Of a stretch of DNA of 64,000 nt, positions 24,683-33,733 are shown piece by piece. The notes beneath the pieces were generated by a model. It had not been told where the DNA came from. It did no database searches and saw only the letters and a list, made by a program, of their open reading frames with translations. The stretch covers positions 868,001 to 932,000 of the forward strand of contig NZ_LNQS01000001.1 in assembly GCF_001513785.1 (NCBI RefSeq), written 5' to 3'. The DNA comes from Rheinheimera sp. EpRS3. GTDB taxonomy: Bacteria > Pseudomonadota > Gammaproteobacteria > Enterobacterales > Alteromonadaceae. The position numbers and the translations under genes are program-made. Every line of letters starts with the position of its first letter. Position 1 is the first letter of the stretch.

Positions 24683-25975
24683 CTACAGCTCAGATGAGGG
24701 CGGTAACTGGCCCGATTTAATATGTAAGTCGCGCTGGGGGTAAGGTATGGTAATGCCTTCCTGCTGAAAGGCACGCCATATTGCCACATTGACATCAGAC
24801 TTTACTGTGTCGGCACCGTATTCCGGATCGGCTATCCACACCCGTAGTTCCAGTTCAATGCCATTGTCGGCAAAGTTCTTTAACATTACTGTTGGCTCTG
24901 GCGTATCCAGCACCCGTTTTGATTTTTTGGCACACAGTAACATCAGCGCCATGGCTTGTTCCGGATCGTCCTCGTAGCTTATCTGCACGACAATTTTTAC
25001 CCGTACATTACGGTCTTCATAACTCCAGTTAATTACCTCTGATGTGATCAGGTTTTCATTTGGGATCAGCGTATCGACACCTTCACGGTTACGCACCACT
25101 ACATAGCGGGCTTTAAGTTCGTGTACCCAGCCAAAGTTTTGGCCGACTGAAATAACATCACCGGGTTTAATGCTGCGATCCAGCACCAGAATAAAGCCGC
25201 TGATAAAATTTGAGGCGATACGTTGTAAGCCAAAACCTAACCCCACGCCCAGTGCGCCACCAAACACTGCCAGCGAGCTGAGGTTAATACCCACAGCATT
25301 TAGCGCAATTAAAAACGCGATGGTAATAAGCAGAAATTTACTGAACTTGCTAAAACCCACCTGCATACTGGGGCTGATATGCTGGGCTTTTTTCATTTGC
25401 TGGTTTAACAGTTCAGCCAGCCATAGCGCCAGAGTAAACGCCAGAATAATCACCAGCGTTAGTTTTACCGCACTTAATAATGAAAACCGGCTTTCGCCCA
25501 GCGTAAAAGCCAGTGAATCCATAACGTTCAGCACCGGCGTTAGCCAGCCTGCCAAATGCAGCACCACTACTAACCAGATAATTACCGCAACAGCCGGTTC
25601 GACAGATTTCATCAAAGGGCCGGATGAAAACGCTTTACGCAGGATATAGATCAGCAGGCGGATCATGCCCAACGCCAGTGCAATGGGAATAAACAGCTGT
25701 ATAAGATTGTTCTTTAGCTGATAAAGGCTGAAGAGTTCACTACTTATTGCCAGCAATGCCGCCAGGCTAAAAGGCAGTAAAATGCGGTGAGAGCTGCGCA
25801 TAGCTACATGGCGTAAACCTTCGCCACCACTGTCAATCAGGAACCTGCCCACCAGACGATTAATAATAGCTGCCAGCATAATACAGCAGGCTATTGCAGT
25901 TAACTGGTACCACAGTTCTGCTTGCTGCAGCTGAATCACAACATGTTGCCACCATACTAAAAGCTTTTCGGTCAT
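24683..25975 (-). CDS. MscS-family mechanosensitive ion channel
   Basis: 430 residues. About five hydrophobic helices in the first 250 residues lead into the pore-lining helix (LSSLAVFGGALGVGLGFGLQRIASNFISG), then the MscS beta domain (SIKPGDVISVGQNFGWVHELKARYVVVRN), and a VPNE-like ENLITSEVINWSY. The alpha/beta C-terminus ends YPQRDLHIKSGQLP. This is the full architecture of an MscS/YnaI/KefA-related channel. It protects the inner membrane from hypo-osmotic shock. Convergent with acnA. Confidence 0.93.
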   Translation of the reverse strand: MTEKLLVWWQHVVIQLQQAELWYQLTAIACCIMLAAIINRLVGRFLIDSGGEGLRHVAMRSSHRILLPFSLAALLAISSELFSLYQLKNNLIQLFIPIALALGMIRLLIYILRKAFSSGPLMKSVEPAVAVIIWLVVVLHLAGWLTPVLNVMDSLAFTLGESRFSLLSAVKLTLVIILAFTLALWLAELLNQQMKKAQHISPSMQVGFSKFSKFLLITIAFLIALNAVGINLSSLAVFGGALGVGLGFGLQRIASNFISGFILVLDRSIKPGDVISVGQNFGWVHELKARYVVVRNREGVDTLIPNENLITSEVINWSYEDRNVRVKIVVQISYEDDPEQAMALMLLCAKKSKRVLDTPEPTVMLKNFADNGIELELRVWIADPEYGADTVKSDVNVAIWRAFQQEGITIPYPQRDLHIKSGQLPPSSEL

Positions 25976-26095
25976 ATAAGTTATTCAGCTAAGTAAGTTG
26001 TTGTTTTACCTTAGCAGAAAAGCACGTTGCCGCCCATTACTCTGTAAGGTTTGCTTGCACAATACTAAACAGTTGCATTTTTCTGCAGTTGCGCT

Positions 26096-26122
26096 AAATT
26101 GATATCAAAATAATATCAATTT
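26096..26122 (+). promoter_or_regulatory. perfect palindrome in the SPFH promoter (operator candidate)
   Basis: Ten-base arms AAATTGATAT / ATATCAATTT with a 7-nt spacer, ending directly before the AAGAGGG ribosome site. Symmetry and position suggest a repressor site, most likely for the ribbon-helix-helix protein encoded as the second gene of the operon. Confidence 0.65.
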
Positions 26123-26135
26123 AAGAGGGCTGGCT

Positions 26136-26993
26136 ATGTTGCAGGAACGCATGATTAACAGTAAGGGCGGTTTTGGCATGATTGGGGTCTTGCTATTGGC
26201 GCAGTTACTGACATTAGCAGGGGTAGTGGTGTTGCCGGGGGCTGTAAAAGTTGTGGCTTTATTGCTGGCAATAGTGGTGTTTATCTGTTGGTTTGGTTTT
26301 TATATGGTGCACCCGAACCAGTCGGCGGTGCTGCAGTTGTTTGGCCGTTATGTTGGTACCGATCTTAATAATGGCTTGCGCTGGTCTAACCCTTTGTACA
26401 GTAAACAAAAGGTATCGTTACGGGTGCGTAACTTTGAAAGCAGCAAAATGAAGGTAAACGATAATGCCGGTAACCCGGTGGAAATTGCTGCTGTAGTAGT
26501 ATGGAAAGTAGTAGACAGCGCTGAAGCGGTATTTGAAGTGGATAATTACGAGAACTTTGTCAGTATTCAAAGCGAGTCGGCTATCCGCCATTTAGCCTCC
26601 AGTTATGCTTATGATGCCGGCAACGATGAGGCTATCAGCCTGCGCAGCAGCACTGACGACATAACAGAGCTGCTTAAAAGCGAAATTCAGGCCCGGCTAA
26701 ATAAAGCCGGTGTGCAGGTGCTGGAAGCCCGAATTAGCCATTTAGCCTATGCACCGGAAATTGCCAGCGCCATGTTACAGCGCCAGCAGGCAGCAGCAAT
26801 AGTGGCTGCACGTCAGCAAATTGTTGAAGGCGCCGTGGGCATGGTAGAAACAGCACTGGAAAGGTTGTCTGCGCGTAACGTAGTACAACTGGATGATGAG
26901 CGCAAAGCCGCAATGGTCAGTAATTTACTGGTGGTATTGTGTGGAGATCATCATGTGCAGCCGGTAATTAATACCGGCAGCCTGTATCAATAG
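26136..26993 (+). CDS. SPFH/Band-7 domain membrane protein
   Basis: 285 residues. Two adjacent hydrophobic helices near residues 16-58 are followed by an SPFH domain: [19 protein letters not shown], then [23 protein letters not shown], and [11 protein letters not shown]-like residues around 110. The C-terminal part ([31 protein letters not shown]) is the usual helical oligomerisation region. These proteins form ring-shaped membrane scaffolds. A ribbon-helix-helix gene follows after 8 bp, a pairing seen in many bacteria. ATG 26136 follows AAGAGGG. Confidence 0.9.
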   Translation: MLQERMINSKGGFGMIGVLLLAQLLTLAGVVVLPGAVKVVALLLAIVVFICWFGFYMVHPNQSAVLQLFGRYVGTDLNNGLRWSNPLYSKQKVSLRVRNFESSKMKVNDNAGNPVEIAAVVVWKVVDSAEAVFEVDNYENFVSIQSESAIRHLASSYAYDAGNDEAISLRSSTDDITELLKSEIQARLNKAGVQVLEARISHLAYAPEIASAMLQRQQAAAIVAARQQIVEGAVGMVETALERLSARNVVQLDDERKAAMVSNLLVVLCGDHHVQPVINTGSLYQ

Positions 26994-27001
26994 GGGTTGT
27001 T

Positions 27002-27175
27002 GTGGCTAAAAAAGCCTTTGCCTTACGTATTGACGAAAAAATGCTCAGCGCTTTGCAGCGCTGGGCAGATGATGAGTTTCGTAGTGTTAATGGCCAGATT
27101 GAGTTTTTACTTAACGATGCGCTGAAAAAAGCCGGCCGGTTAAAACCTGCAAAAGATCAGCCTGAAGATGATTAA
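27002..27175 (+). CDS. ribbon-helix-helix (Arc-like) DNA-binding protein
   Basis: 57 residues starting with GTG at 27002, 8 bp after the SPFH stop. The sequence FALRIDEKMLSALQRWADDEF followed by SVNGQIEFLLNDALKK is a clear RHH fold: beta strand AFALRI, first helix DEKMLSALQRWADDEF, turn RSVNG, second helix QIEFLLNDALKKAG. The acidic tail ends DQPEDD. It fits the Arc-like partner encoded with SPFH proteins and probably represses the operon at the palindrome 26096-26122. Its stop overlaps the convergent AEC gene by 4 bp. Confidence 0.85.
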   Translation: MAKKAFALRIDEKMLSALQRWADDEFRSVNGQIEFLLNDALKKAGRLKPAKDQPEDD

Positions 27176-28074
27176 TGCAATAACCAGAACACTACCGGTA
27201 AGCTAACCAAGCCCAGCAGTATACCAATACCGATAATGCCGCTAACCAGGCGCGGCGCCAGCCCCGCCATAATGGCAATAGCACCGGCGGAGATCATCGG
27301 TGGCATTGCCGCCTGAAAAATACTGACATCCACTGCAGTGCCGCGTTGGCCAACACTAAACCACAGCGCAGCCACTAGCGCAGGCATCAGCGCCAGTTTA
27401 ATCAGCAACGCACAAATAAGCGGGGATATTTCGCTTTTACTAAACTTGATAGTCAGGGCAAAGCCTACCGCCACCATCACCACTGGCACCAGAGTTGCCG
27501 CTAAATTATCAATTAACTGTGTGGCAAAAGGCGGATATTCAGTACCGCGCAGCAGTAAACCCAGTGCCAGAGCCACAAAAGACGGAAAGGTAATAATTTT
27601 AACAATGATGCCTTTAACAGTAGGTTTGGCTGCGGTTGGGCTGTACAACGCAGCAATAACCGTGACATAACTTGCCAGCGCAATAAATGACCCCAACTGA
27701 TCGTACACCACGGCATAAGGCATAGCGTCGCTGCCAAATAACGCTTCCGTCATTGGAAAGCCTAAAAACGAGGTATTGCCCAGCGGTAGCACGATTAACA
27801 AGGCGCCGGTCACCTCACGTGGCCAGTGCAATAGTTTACTGAGCAGTAATACTGTTGCTACTACCGCCAGCAGCAACAGCCAGGGTGTAACGGCCGGAAT
27901 AAGCAATTCAGCAGAAAATTGTAACTGCGGTACGTTTTTCAGGATCAGCGCAGGCAGTGCGACATAAAGCACATACATATTCAGCGCAATACCGCTGTTT
28001 TGTGGCATGGCAGGTAAACGGCGCAACATAACGCCGATGCACAGATAAGCCAGGATAAGCAGAAAGTTGTCCAT
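27172..28074 (-). CDS. AEC-family (auxin efflux carrier-like) transporter
   Basis: 300 residues, ten hydrophobic helices. N-terminal MDNFLLILAYLCIGVMLRRLPAMPQNSG and the LPLGNTSFLGFPMTEALFG block of helix 4 are typical of AEC permeases such as YfdV; the C-terminal half repeats the five-helix unit (LAATLVPVVMVAVGFAL, AAMPPMISAGAIAIMAGL). Substrates are usually organic acids. Overlaps the GIY-YIG gene by one base, so they are coupled. Confidence 0.9.
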   Translation of the reverse strand: MDNFLLILAYLCIGVMLRRLPAMPQNSGIALNMYVLYVALPALILKNVPQLQFSAELLIPAVTPWLLLLAVVATVLLLSKLLHWPREVTGALLIVLPLGNTSFLGFPMTEALFGSDAMPYAVVYDQLGSFIALASYVTVIAALYSPTAAKPTVKGIIVKIITFPSFVALALGLLLRGTEYPPFATQLIDNLAATLVPVVMVAVGFALTIKFSKSEISPLICALLIKLALMPALVAALWFSVGQRGTAVDVSIFQAAMPPMISAGAIAIMAGLAPRLVSGIIGIGILLGLVSLPVVFWLLH

Positions 28075-28343
28075 TAAATCTCACTTGGGTTATAGCTGGC
28101 GGCAAGCGCCAGTTTTGCACTTCTGGGTAGTTGTTTAAGTTGATACTCTGCCTTGGCTGCAGCGCTTTTATCAGCAACAGGCTGCTGATATACCAGCGTC
28201 AACGGCCCTTTACCGCGTAGCGCTTTAGCACCGCCAGCCAGCTCGCCACTGTGCTGGCGCAAGCGACGCTGCGGATCAGTGCTGATACCGGTGTAAAGCA
28301 AGCCATTGCTGGTTTGCACCATATACAAATACCAGTTGTTCAC
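28074..28343 (-). CDS. GIY-YIG nuclease superfamily protein (UPF0213/YhbQ-like)
   Basis: 89 residues. GIY-YIG core: WYLYMVQTSNGLLYTGISTDPQRRLRQH with the conserved Arg, and KAEYQLKQLPRSAKLAL where the conserved Glu sits. Length and pattern match the small UPF0213 family (E. coli YhbQ), DNA-cleaving or nucleic-acid-binding proteins of uncertain role. Upstream of and coupled to the AEC transporter gene. Confidence 0.9.
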   Translation of the reverse strand: MNNWYLYMVQTSNGLLYTGISTDPQRRLRQHSGELAGGAKALRGKGPLTLVYQQPVADKSAAAKAEYQLKQLPRSAKLALAASYNPSEI

Positions 28344-28455
28344 TGCGCTAACTCCGCCGGGGACTGTTCTGTTATAATACGCGCTTTATGCTGCGCGGCG
28401 TGTTGTATTAACACAGTAACGGGCGCTGGTAATGCTTGGCAAAACAGGAATTTTA

Positions 28456-29706
28456 ATGTCATTTCAATCTCTCGCGTTGGCCGCGCCTATTTTACGCGTG
28501 CTGACAGAGCAAGGCTATGCTGCTGCTACGCCGGTGCAATTGCAAAGTATACCGGTGATTCTGGCCGGTAAAGATGTGCTGGCTGGTGCGCAGACAGGTA
28601 CAGGTAAAACCGCGGCTTTCACTTTACCGTTGCTGCAGCAAATGCTCAATGCGCCTAAGGTCGTAGCACCAAACCAGGTGCGGGTGTTGGTGTTAACGCC
28701 AACCCGTGAACTGGCGCAGCAAGTGTATGACAATGTACGTAAATATAGCCAGTACCTGAACACACGCTCAGCGGTGTTTTATGGCGGCGTGTCTATTCGG
28801 CCGCAGTATGATGAGGCAGAGCAGGGGCTGGATATCCTGGTTGCCACCCCAGGCCGCCTTATTGATCATCTGCATCAGAAAACGCTTGATTTATCTGCGC
28901 TGGAAGTACTGGTGCTGGACGAAGCCGACCGCATGCTGGACATGGGCTTTATTGTTGATATCAAACGCATTATGGCCAAGCTACCGGCCAAACGGCAAAC
29001 GCTGCTGTTCTCTGCTACCTATTCCAATGAGATAAAACAGCTGGCCGATGAGCTGTTAAACGCTCCGCAACTGATTGAAGTAGCTGCAACCAACGCCACA
29101 GCTGATCGGGTAGAGCAGCTGGCGTATTTAGTTGACCGGCACCGTAAGCGCGAGCTGTTATCGCATGTAATTGGTAAAAATAACTGGCCGCAGGTGCTGG
29201 TGTTTGTCCGTACCAAGCATGGCGCTGACCGCCTGGCTAAGCAACTGGCAAAAGACGGTTTAAAAAGCGCAGCCATTCATGGCGATAAAAGCCAGGGCGC
29301 CCGCACCAAAGCCCTGGCCGATTTTAAAGCCGGAGCAGTACGGATTCTGGTTGCCACTGATATCGCCGCCCGTGGTCTGGATATTAACGAACTACCCTAT
29401 GTAGTGAATTACGATTTGCCGCAAGTGTCGGAAGACTATGTGCACCGTATCGGCCGCACCGGCCGTGCCGGTAACAGTGGTGTGGCGTTAACATTAATCA
29501 CACCGGAAGAAATTAAAGCGCTGCAAGAGATAGAGCGGCTTATTCAGCAGGTGATTACGGCTAAAATATTGCCGGGCTACGAGCACGACCCTACCTATGT
29601 GTCGCCAGAGCATGCACAGGCTCGCCACGGTGACGGGCCGAAAAAGCCAGCAAAGAAAGGTATGCTTAAAGCCAAGCTACGCGCTAAGGCGCTGGGTAAA
29701 GCATAA
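28456..29706 (+). CDS. rhlE: DEAD-box RNA helicase, RhlE type
   Basis: 416 residues from ATG 28456 behind AGGA; the frame upstream to 28432 lacks a site. Motifs in order: Q motif [35 protein letters not shown], Ia [50 protein letters not shown] and [13 protein letters not shown] short lysine-rich tail follows ([16 protein letters not shown]). Fits RhlE, which remodels ribosomal and mRNA structures. Distinguished from SrmB/DeaD by length and the RhlE-like N-terminus. Confidence 0.93.
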   Translation: MSFQSLALAAPILRVLTEQGYAAATPVQLQSIPVILAGKDVLAGAQTGTGKTAAFTLPLLQQMLNAPKVVAPNQVRVLVLTPTRELAQQVYDNVRKYSQYLNTRSAVFYGGVSIRPQYDEAEQGLDILVATPGRLIDHLHQKTLDLSALEVLVLDEADRMLDMGFIVDIKRIMAKLPAKRQTLLFSATYSNEIKQLADELLNAPQLIEVAATNATADRVEQLAYLVDRHRKRELLSHVIGKNNWPQVLVFVRTKHGADRLAKQLAKDGLKSAAIHGDKSQGARTKALADFKAGAVRILVATDIAARGLDINELPYVVNYDLPQVSEDYVHRIGRTGRAGNSGVALTLITPEEIKALQEIERLIQQVITAKILPGYEHDPTYVSPEHAQARHGDGPKKPAKKGMLKAKLRAKALGKA

Positions 29707-29782
29707 AGGCGCAAAGCATAAAACGAAGCAGACCATAGTGTCTGCTTTTTTAGGCGTATATTTGTCTCTATGTGGACATATT

Positions 29783-29805
29783 TATATTAATAGTCTATAT
29801 TAATA
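29783..29805 (+). repeat. direct repeat TATATTAATA x2 before the Xre/RES operon
   Basis: TATATTAATA at 29783-29792 and 29796-29805, 13 bp apart, just upstream of the antitoxin start and overlapping any likely -10 box. Placement fits an autoregulation site for the Xre antitoxin. Confidence 0.5.
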
Positions 29806-29831
29806 CCAATTTAGCCAGATACGAGGGTATT

Positions 29832-30230
29832 ATGCAGGCGGTCCAGCTAGACAGACAAAGCCAGCGGCAAGCTGCTGCTATAGGGCTTAAAGCGGTATTT
29901 ACTATTCTGGATAAATGGCAATGCTCACCAGAGCAGGTCCAACGTATCTTACAGATCTCCAAAGCGGCGTATTACAAATACCGTAACGACCCTTACTGCG
30001 CCAGCTTAACGCAGGACCAAATCGAGCGCATAAGCTACCTGCTGAATATTCACAGCAGCTTACGGTTGTTGTTTGATAACCCGCAAAACCTGTATGGTTT
30101 TATGGCGTTGCCCAATCATAACCCGTATTTTAACGGCAAGAGCCCGCTGGATGTGATCAGCAGTGGCCAGTTTGCTGCATTGTACGAAACATTTAAACAT
30201 ATCGATGCCTTGCGTGGTGGCATGTGGTAG
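29832..30230 (+). CDS. Xre/MbcA/ParS-type antitoxin of a RES toxin pair
   Basis: 132 residues from ATG 29832 (GAGGG upstream). The N-terminal two-thirds is a helix-turn-helix-like Xre domain (AIGLKAVFTILDKWQCSPEQVQRILQISKAAYYKYRND). The C-terminus is the DUF2384 toxin-binding module (LFDNPQNLYGFMALPNHNPYFNGKSPLDVI). It neutralises and co-represses with the RES-domain toxin that follows and overlaps by 7 bp. Confidence 0.93.
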   Translation: MQAVQLDRQSQRQAAAIGLKAVFTILDKWQCSPEQVQRILQISKAAYYKYRNDPYCASLTQDQIERISYLLNIHSSLRLLFDNPQNLYGFMALPNHNPYFNGKSPLDVISSGQFAALYETFKHIDALRGGMW

Positions 30231-30937
30231 TAAAGGTGAGTGTGGGGCAGGATAATTTATCTCAGGTTAAATTGCATCAGCAGCAAAGCTACCGGCTGAT
30301 TAATTCAAAATACCCGCCGCAGTCGGTGTTTGACGACGTAGCCGACGTCGATGAGTTTGACGCCTTATTTGCACTGCAGGCATTAACCAATCCCAGGTTA
30401 AAGGCGCAGGCAGGTAACCTAAGTTTGCTGCCACGCGCTGAGATCCCGTTTGGCATTGCTGGTTGCTCTTATGCGGTAGCGCCTTTTACTCATGTAAACC
30501 CGGCAGGCAGCCGTTTTTCTGATGGTCGTTTTGGTGTGTTATATCTGGCCGATAGTGTGCAAACAGCTATTAGCGAAGTGGCTTATCATCAGGGCCGTTA
30601 CTGGGCCAAAGTATCCGGGCTGGCCTATGAGCGTTTTGTGTTTCGGGCCTTAAGTTGTCAGTTTGCTGATGTTAGCCTGGCAGATTTAACTGCTTTGTCG
30701 CCAGAGCATGCTGTTTATGCGAAAGAGGATTACAGTGCGGCCCGTGCGCTTGGGATCCATTTGCGCGAGCAGGGCAGTGCCGGTGTGCAGTATTACTCTG
30801 TGCGCAACAGCGGTGCTGTTTGTTGGGGCTTATTTAGCCCACAGTATGTCAGGCAAATTGTCCAGTGCGGCCATTATGAGATGATCTGGCAAAACGGCAG
30901 TATCAGCGCTGTTAATCAGATAGTCAGTTGCGCATAG
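30224..30937 (+). CDS. RES-domain toxin (NAD+-degrading type)
   Basis: 237 residues starting with GTG at 30224. RES signature residues are in place: YRLINSKYPP (Arg), SRFSDGRFGVLYLADSVQTAISEV (Arg, Gly, Glu) and the VQYYSVRNSGAVCWGLF block with Ser. Characterised RES toxins deplete NAD+ by phosphorolysis or hydrolysis and stop growth. Coupled to the Xre antitoxin, so an intact type II module. The two adjacent AT-rich repeats give its likely promoter region. Confidence 0.92.
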   Translation: MVVKVSVGQDNLSQVKLHQQQSYRLINSKYPPQSVFDDVADVDEFDALFALQALTNPRLKAQAGNLSLLPRAEIPFGIAGCSYAVAPFTHVNPAGSRFSDGRFGVLYLADSVQTAISEVAYHQGRYWAKVSGLAYERFVFRALSCQFADVSLADLTALSPEHAVYAKEDYSAARALGIHLREQGSAGVQYYSVRNSGAVCWGLFSPQYVRQIVQCGHYEMIWQNGSISAVNQIVSCA

Positions 30938-30962
30938 CCATCCTGCTTCAGTTTTAGCTAAT

Positions 30963-31241
30963 CTAGCTGCGATACAGCGTTTTAATCAGGTGAAAACCAA
31001 ACTGGGTTTTTACCGGCCCCTGTACTTCTAATAGCGGGCCTTTAAATACAACATCATCAAAGGCTTTTACCATCTGACCTTTACGAAACTCACCTAAATC
31101 GCCGCCTTTTTTACCCGACGGACACAGCGAATGCTGCTTGGCCAGCTTGCCAAAATCAGCGCCTTTGGCCAGTTGCTGTTTGAGTTTTTCCGCTTCTTCA
31201 CGGGTTTTTACCAGTATATGTAAAGCGCAGGCTTTGGACAT
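30963..31241 (-). CDS. ppiC: peptidyl-prolyl cis-trans isomerase PpiC (parvulin)
   Basis: 92 residues, the single-domain parvulin length. Hallmarks: [41 protein letters not shown] and [15 protein letters not shown]. Soluble cytoplasmic isomerase that speeds proline rotation in folding. Convergent with the RES toxin gene. It starts next to the repeat-rich spacer 31242-31538. Confidence 0.95.
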   Translation of the reverse strand: MSKACALHILVKTREEAEKLKQQLAKGADFGKLAKQHSLCPSGKKGGDLGEFRKGQMVKAFDDVVFKGPLLEVQGPVKTQFGFHLIKTLYRS

Positions 31242-31272
31242 TCATGAATCCTCAATAGAGTTGGCTATACGT

Positions 31273-31368
31273 AGATTGGAACCCCGTTTCGGTCGTCACA
31301 GAGTGTCTGAGTGAGTGTGTTAACACTCGCGAGTTGCTGTGACGAGCCGGGGCGGGTGTTGCAATCGG
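31273..31368. repeat. dispersed noncoding repeat, copy A
   Basis: The reverse complement of this stretch lines up with 35734-35830 over its whole length. Shared blocks, given in the orientation of copy B: GTTGCAACACC, GCTCG.CACAGCAACTCG, ACTCAGACACTCTGTG and GGGTTCCAA.CT. No ORF of note. The rest of 31242-31538 is likewise noncoding and holds the hairpin at 31415-31502. Confidence 0.7.
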
Positions 31369-31414
31369 AGCTTGCTCGCTCAATGAACCAGCTCAGCGAT
31401 ACCGCAGCTACTAC

Positions 31415-31502
31415 GTAGATCTTTTCTTCGACACGCCGTGAACCCATCCCTGGGGGCTCGTCTCACGCCGTCCAGGCGTTCAACGGTCGAAGAAAAGACT
31501 AC
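31415..31502. repeat. long inverted repeat in the ppiC-aguA spacer
   Basis: Arms GTAGATCTTTTCTTCGAC (31415-31432) and GTCGAAGAAAAGACTAC (31486-31502) pair with one mismatch or gap; the 53-nt loop has its own smaller GC hairpins. Looks like part of a mobile noncoding (MITE-like) repeat family or an RNA structure. Confidence 0.6.
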
Positions 31503-31538
31503 TTCGCATCTGCTATTCACGTCAGCAGAGTACTTTAA

Positions 31539-32651
31539 TTAGCGAGGCTGTTGCTGGGTTATACAGTGAATATTACCGCCGCCAAGCAAGATCTCACGGC
31601 CTGGCACTGTTACCACTTTATGCTGCGGATACAGGCTTTGCAGGATCTCTGCGGCTACTTTATCGTTCGGGTCATCAAAAGTTGGCAATATTAAACCGCC
31701 GTTACACAAATAAAAGTTAATGTAAGAGCCGGCCAAACGGGCATTCGCTTCGCGTGGAATGGCGCTCATGGTGGCATCTACGGTGGCGTACTCTTCCGCT
31801 TTGGCGATAATAGGCGCCGGTACCGGCAGCTTATGCACCTTTATTTTACGGCCTTTCGCATCGGTGGCTGCTTCTAAGTAATCCAAAGCCGCTTTGCTGC
31901 GGGCATACTGCGGATCGGTTGTATCGTCAGTCCACGCCAGTACTACTTCGCCTGGCTTAACAAAACAGGCCATATTATCAATGTGGCCATCGGTTTCGTC
32001 GTTAAAGATACCGTCTTCTAACCACAGCACTTTGTCGATGCCCAAATAATCGCGCATCTGCTGTTCAATCTGCTCACGGCTTAAATGCGGGTTACGGTTG
32101 CTGTTTAGTAAGCACTCTTCGGTAGTTAGCAGTGTGCCTTCGCCATCAACATGAATAGCACCGCCTTCGAGCACAAAGCCTTCAGTGCGGTAGCGCGGTA
32201 GCTGTTCTATGCCCAACACTTTGCTGGCAACCTGATCATCTTTATCCCATGGGAAATACAAACCACCGTTTAAACCGCCCCAGGCATTAAAGGTCCAGTC
32301 GATACCACGCACTTCACCCTGTGCGTTAATAACAAAAGTAGGGCCGGTGTCACGACACCAGGCGTCGTTGTTGGAAATCTCTACCACCCGGATAGGGAAT
32401 TTCGTGCCAGCGTCAGACAGTTGTACTAATGCATTAGCATATTGATTAGCTGATACGCCTACCGTTACCGGCTCAAAGCCGGCAATAGCTTTTATTACCG
32501 CAACAAAGGCATGTTGTGCCGGCTTGGCGCCTAAACGCCAGCTGTCGGTACGCTCGGGCCACACCATCCAGGTTTGTTTATGCGCTGCCCATTCGGCTGG
32601 CATGCTAAAACCATCGGCGCGTGGTGTACTGTTCAGGGTTGTAGAGGCCAC
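31539..32651 (-). CDS. aguA: agmatine deiminase
   Basis: 370 residues. Starts [34 protein letters not shown]; the catalytic cysteine is in [15 protein letters not shown] near the C-terminus, with the [18 protein letters not shown] block of the family. Hydrolyses agmatine to N-carbamoylputrescine and ammonia. Follows aguB directly (1-bp spacing), so both steps from agmatine to putrescine are made from one transcript. Confidence 0.97.
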   Translation of the reverse strand: MASTTLNSTPRADGFSMPAEWAAHKQTWMVWPERTDSWRLGAKPAQHAFVAVIKAIAGFEPVTVGVSANQYANALVQLSDAGTKFPIRVVEISNNDAWCRDTGPTFVINAQGEVRGIDWTFNAWGGLNGGLYFPWDKDDQVASKVLGIEQLPRYRTEGFVLEGGAIHVDGEGTLLTTEECLLNSNRNPHLSREQIEQQMRDYLGIDKVLWLEDGIFNDETDGHIDNMACFVKPGEVVLAWTDDTTDPQYARSKAALDYLEAATDAKGRKIKVHKLPVPAPIIAKAEEYATVDATMSAIPREANARLAGSYINFYLCNGGLILPTFDDPNDKVAAEILQSLYPQHKVVTVPGREILLGGGNIHCITQQQPR

Positions 32652-33548
32652 TTAGTTACCACCTTGTTTAACAGGTTGTTTGGTTTCGCCATCTTTAGTC
32701 ATAACAGCACCGTAGATATCGATACGACGGTCACGGAAAATACCCCAGGCACGGCGGGTAGCGGCAACAGCGTCTAAATCAAAGCTGTGCACCAGCACGG
32801 CTTCGTCGGTTTCATTGGCTTCCTGCACCTTGGCACCGGTTTCATCAGCAATGAAGGAGCTGCCGTAGAAGGTAATATGGTAATCGCCTTCGGTCTCGGT
32901 ACCGATACGGTTAGAGGCAATTAACGGCATTAAGTTAGCAGCGGCGTGGCCTTGCTGGGTGCGTTGCCAGTGATCGCGTGAGCTGATGGTCGGATCATGC
33001 GGCTCGCTGCCGATAGCGGTTGGGTAGAATAGCAGCTCGGCGCCCATTAATGCCATGCTACGCGCGCACTCAGGAAACCATTGATCCCAACATATGCCGA
33101 CACCAATTTTAGCGTATTTGGTGGCAAACACTTTAAAGCCGGTGTCGCCTGGCGTGAAATAGTACTTCTCGCTGTAACCAGGGCCATCCGGAATATGGCT
33201 TTTACGATAAGTACCCAGGTTCTCGCCGTCGGCATCGATAATTACTACGCTGTTGTACAGGCAGTTGCCGGCGCGCTCGTAAATGCTGATTGGCAGCACT
33301 ACGTTCAGCTCTTTGGCAATCTTAGTAAAGTGCGCCACGGCTTTGTTCTCTGCCACTGTGGTGGCAAAGGCTAAATAATCCGGTTTTTGTTTCTGGCAGA
33401 AATAATTGCGCTCAAACAGCTCCTGCAGCAGGATGATCTGTGCGCCTTTGGCTGCAGCATCGCGTACTAAACGCTCGCCACGGGCAATGTTTTCATCCAC
33501 ATTCCAGCCGCCAATCATTTGGGTTGCAGCAACGGTTACTTTACGCAT
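32652..33548 (-). CDS. aguB: N-carbamoylputrescine amidase
   Basis: 298 residues. Nitrilase-superfamily triad: Glu in LLQELFERNYF, Lys in YRKSHIPDGPG, Cys in GVGICWDQWFPE. Other family blocks: GAELLFYPTAIGSEP and HAAANLMPLIASNR. Turns N-carbamoylputrescine into putrescine, CO2 and ammonia. First gene of the aguBA operon on the minus strand. Confidence 0.97.
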   Translation of the reverse strand: MRKVTVAATQMIGGWNVDENIARGERLVRDAAAKGAQIILLQELFERNYFCQKQKPDYLAFATTVAENKAVAHFTKIAKELNVVLPISIYERAGNCLYNSVVIIDADGENLGTYRKSHIPDGPGYSEKYYFTPGDTGFKVFATKYAKIGVGICWDQWFPECARSMALMGAELLFYPTAIGSEPHDPTISSRDHWQRTQQGHAAANLMPLIASNRIGTETEGDYHITFYGSSFIADETGAKVQEANETDEAVLVHSFDLDAVAATRRAWGIFRDRRIDIYGAVMTKDGETKQPVKQGGN

Positions 33549-33657
33549 CAGTTATCTCCGGCAGAGGGTAAAACCAACAGGCTAGCATCCCTTCAGATAC
33601 TTGCCAAACAGGGCGCGAAAAATGCCGTATTTTTGCCCTGTCGTCAACGCTTTTTAA

Positions 33658-33699
33658 TAAAAAAACAGCAGCGAAAAATACTACTTTGTCCGCTGCTGT
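33658..33699 (-). terminator. terminator of the peroxiredoxin-like gene
   Basis: On the minus strand a 9-bp stem ACAGCAGCG / CGCTGCTGT with a 17-nt loop is followed by seven T. It separates the peroxiredoxin-like gene from aguBA. The rest of 33549-33733 has no coding signal. Confidence 0.8.
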
Positions 33700-33733
33700 A
33701 AACAGGTGAGAGACGACCTGAAAAAAGAGAGCT

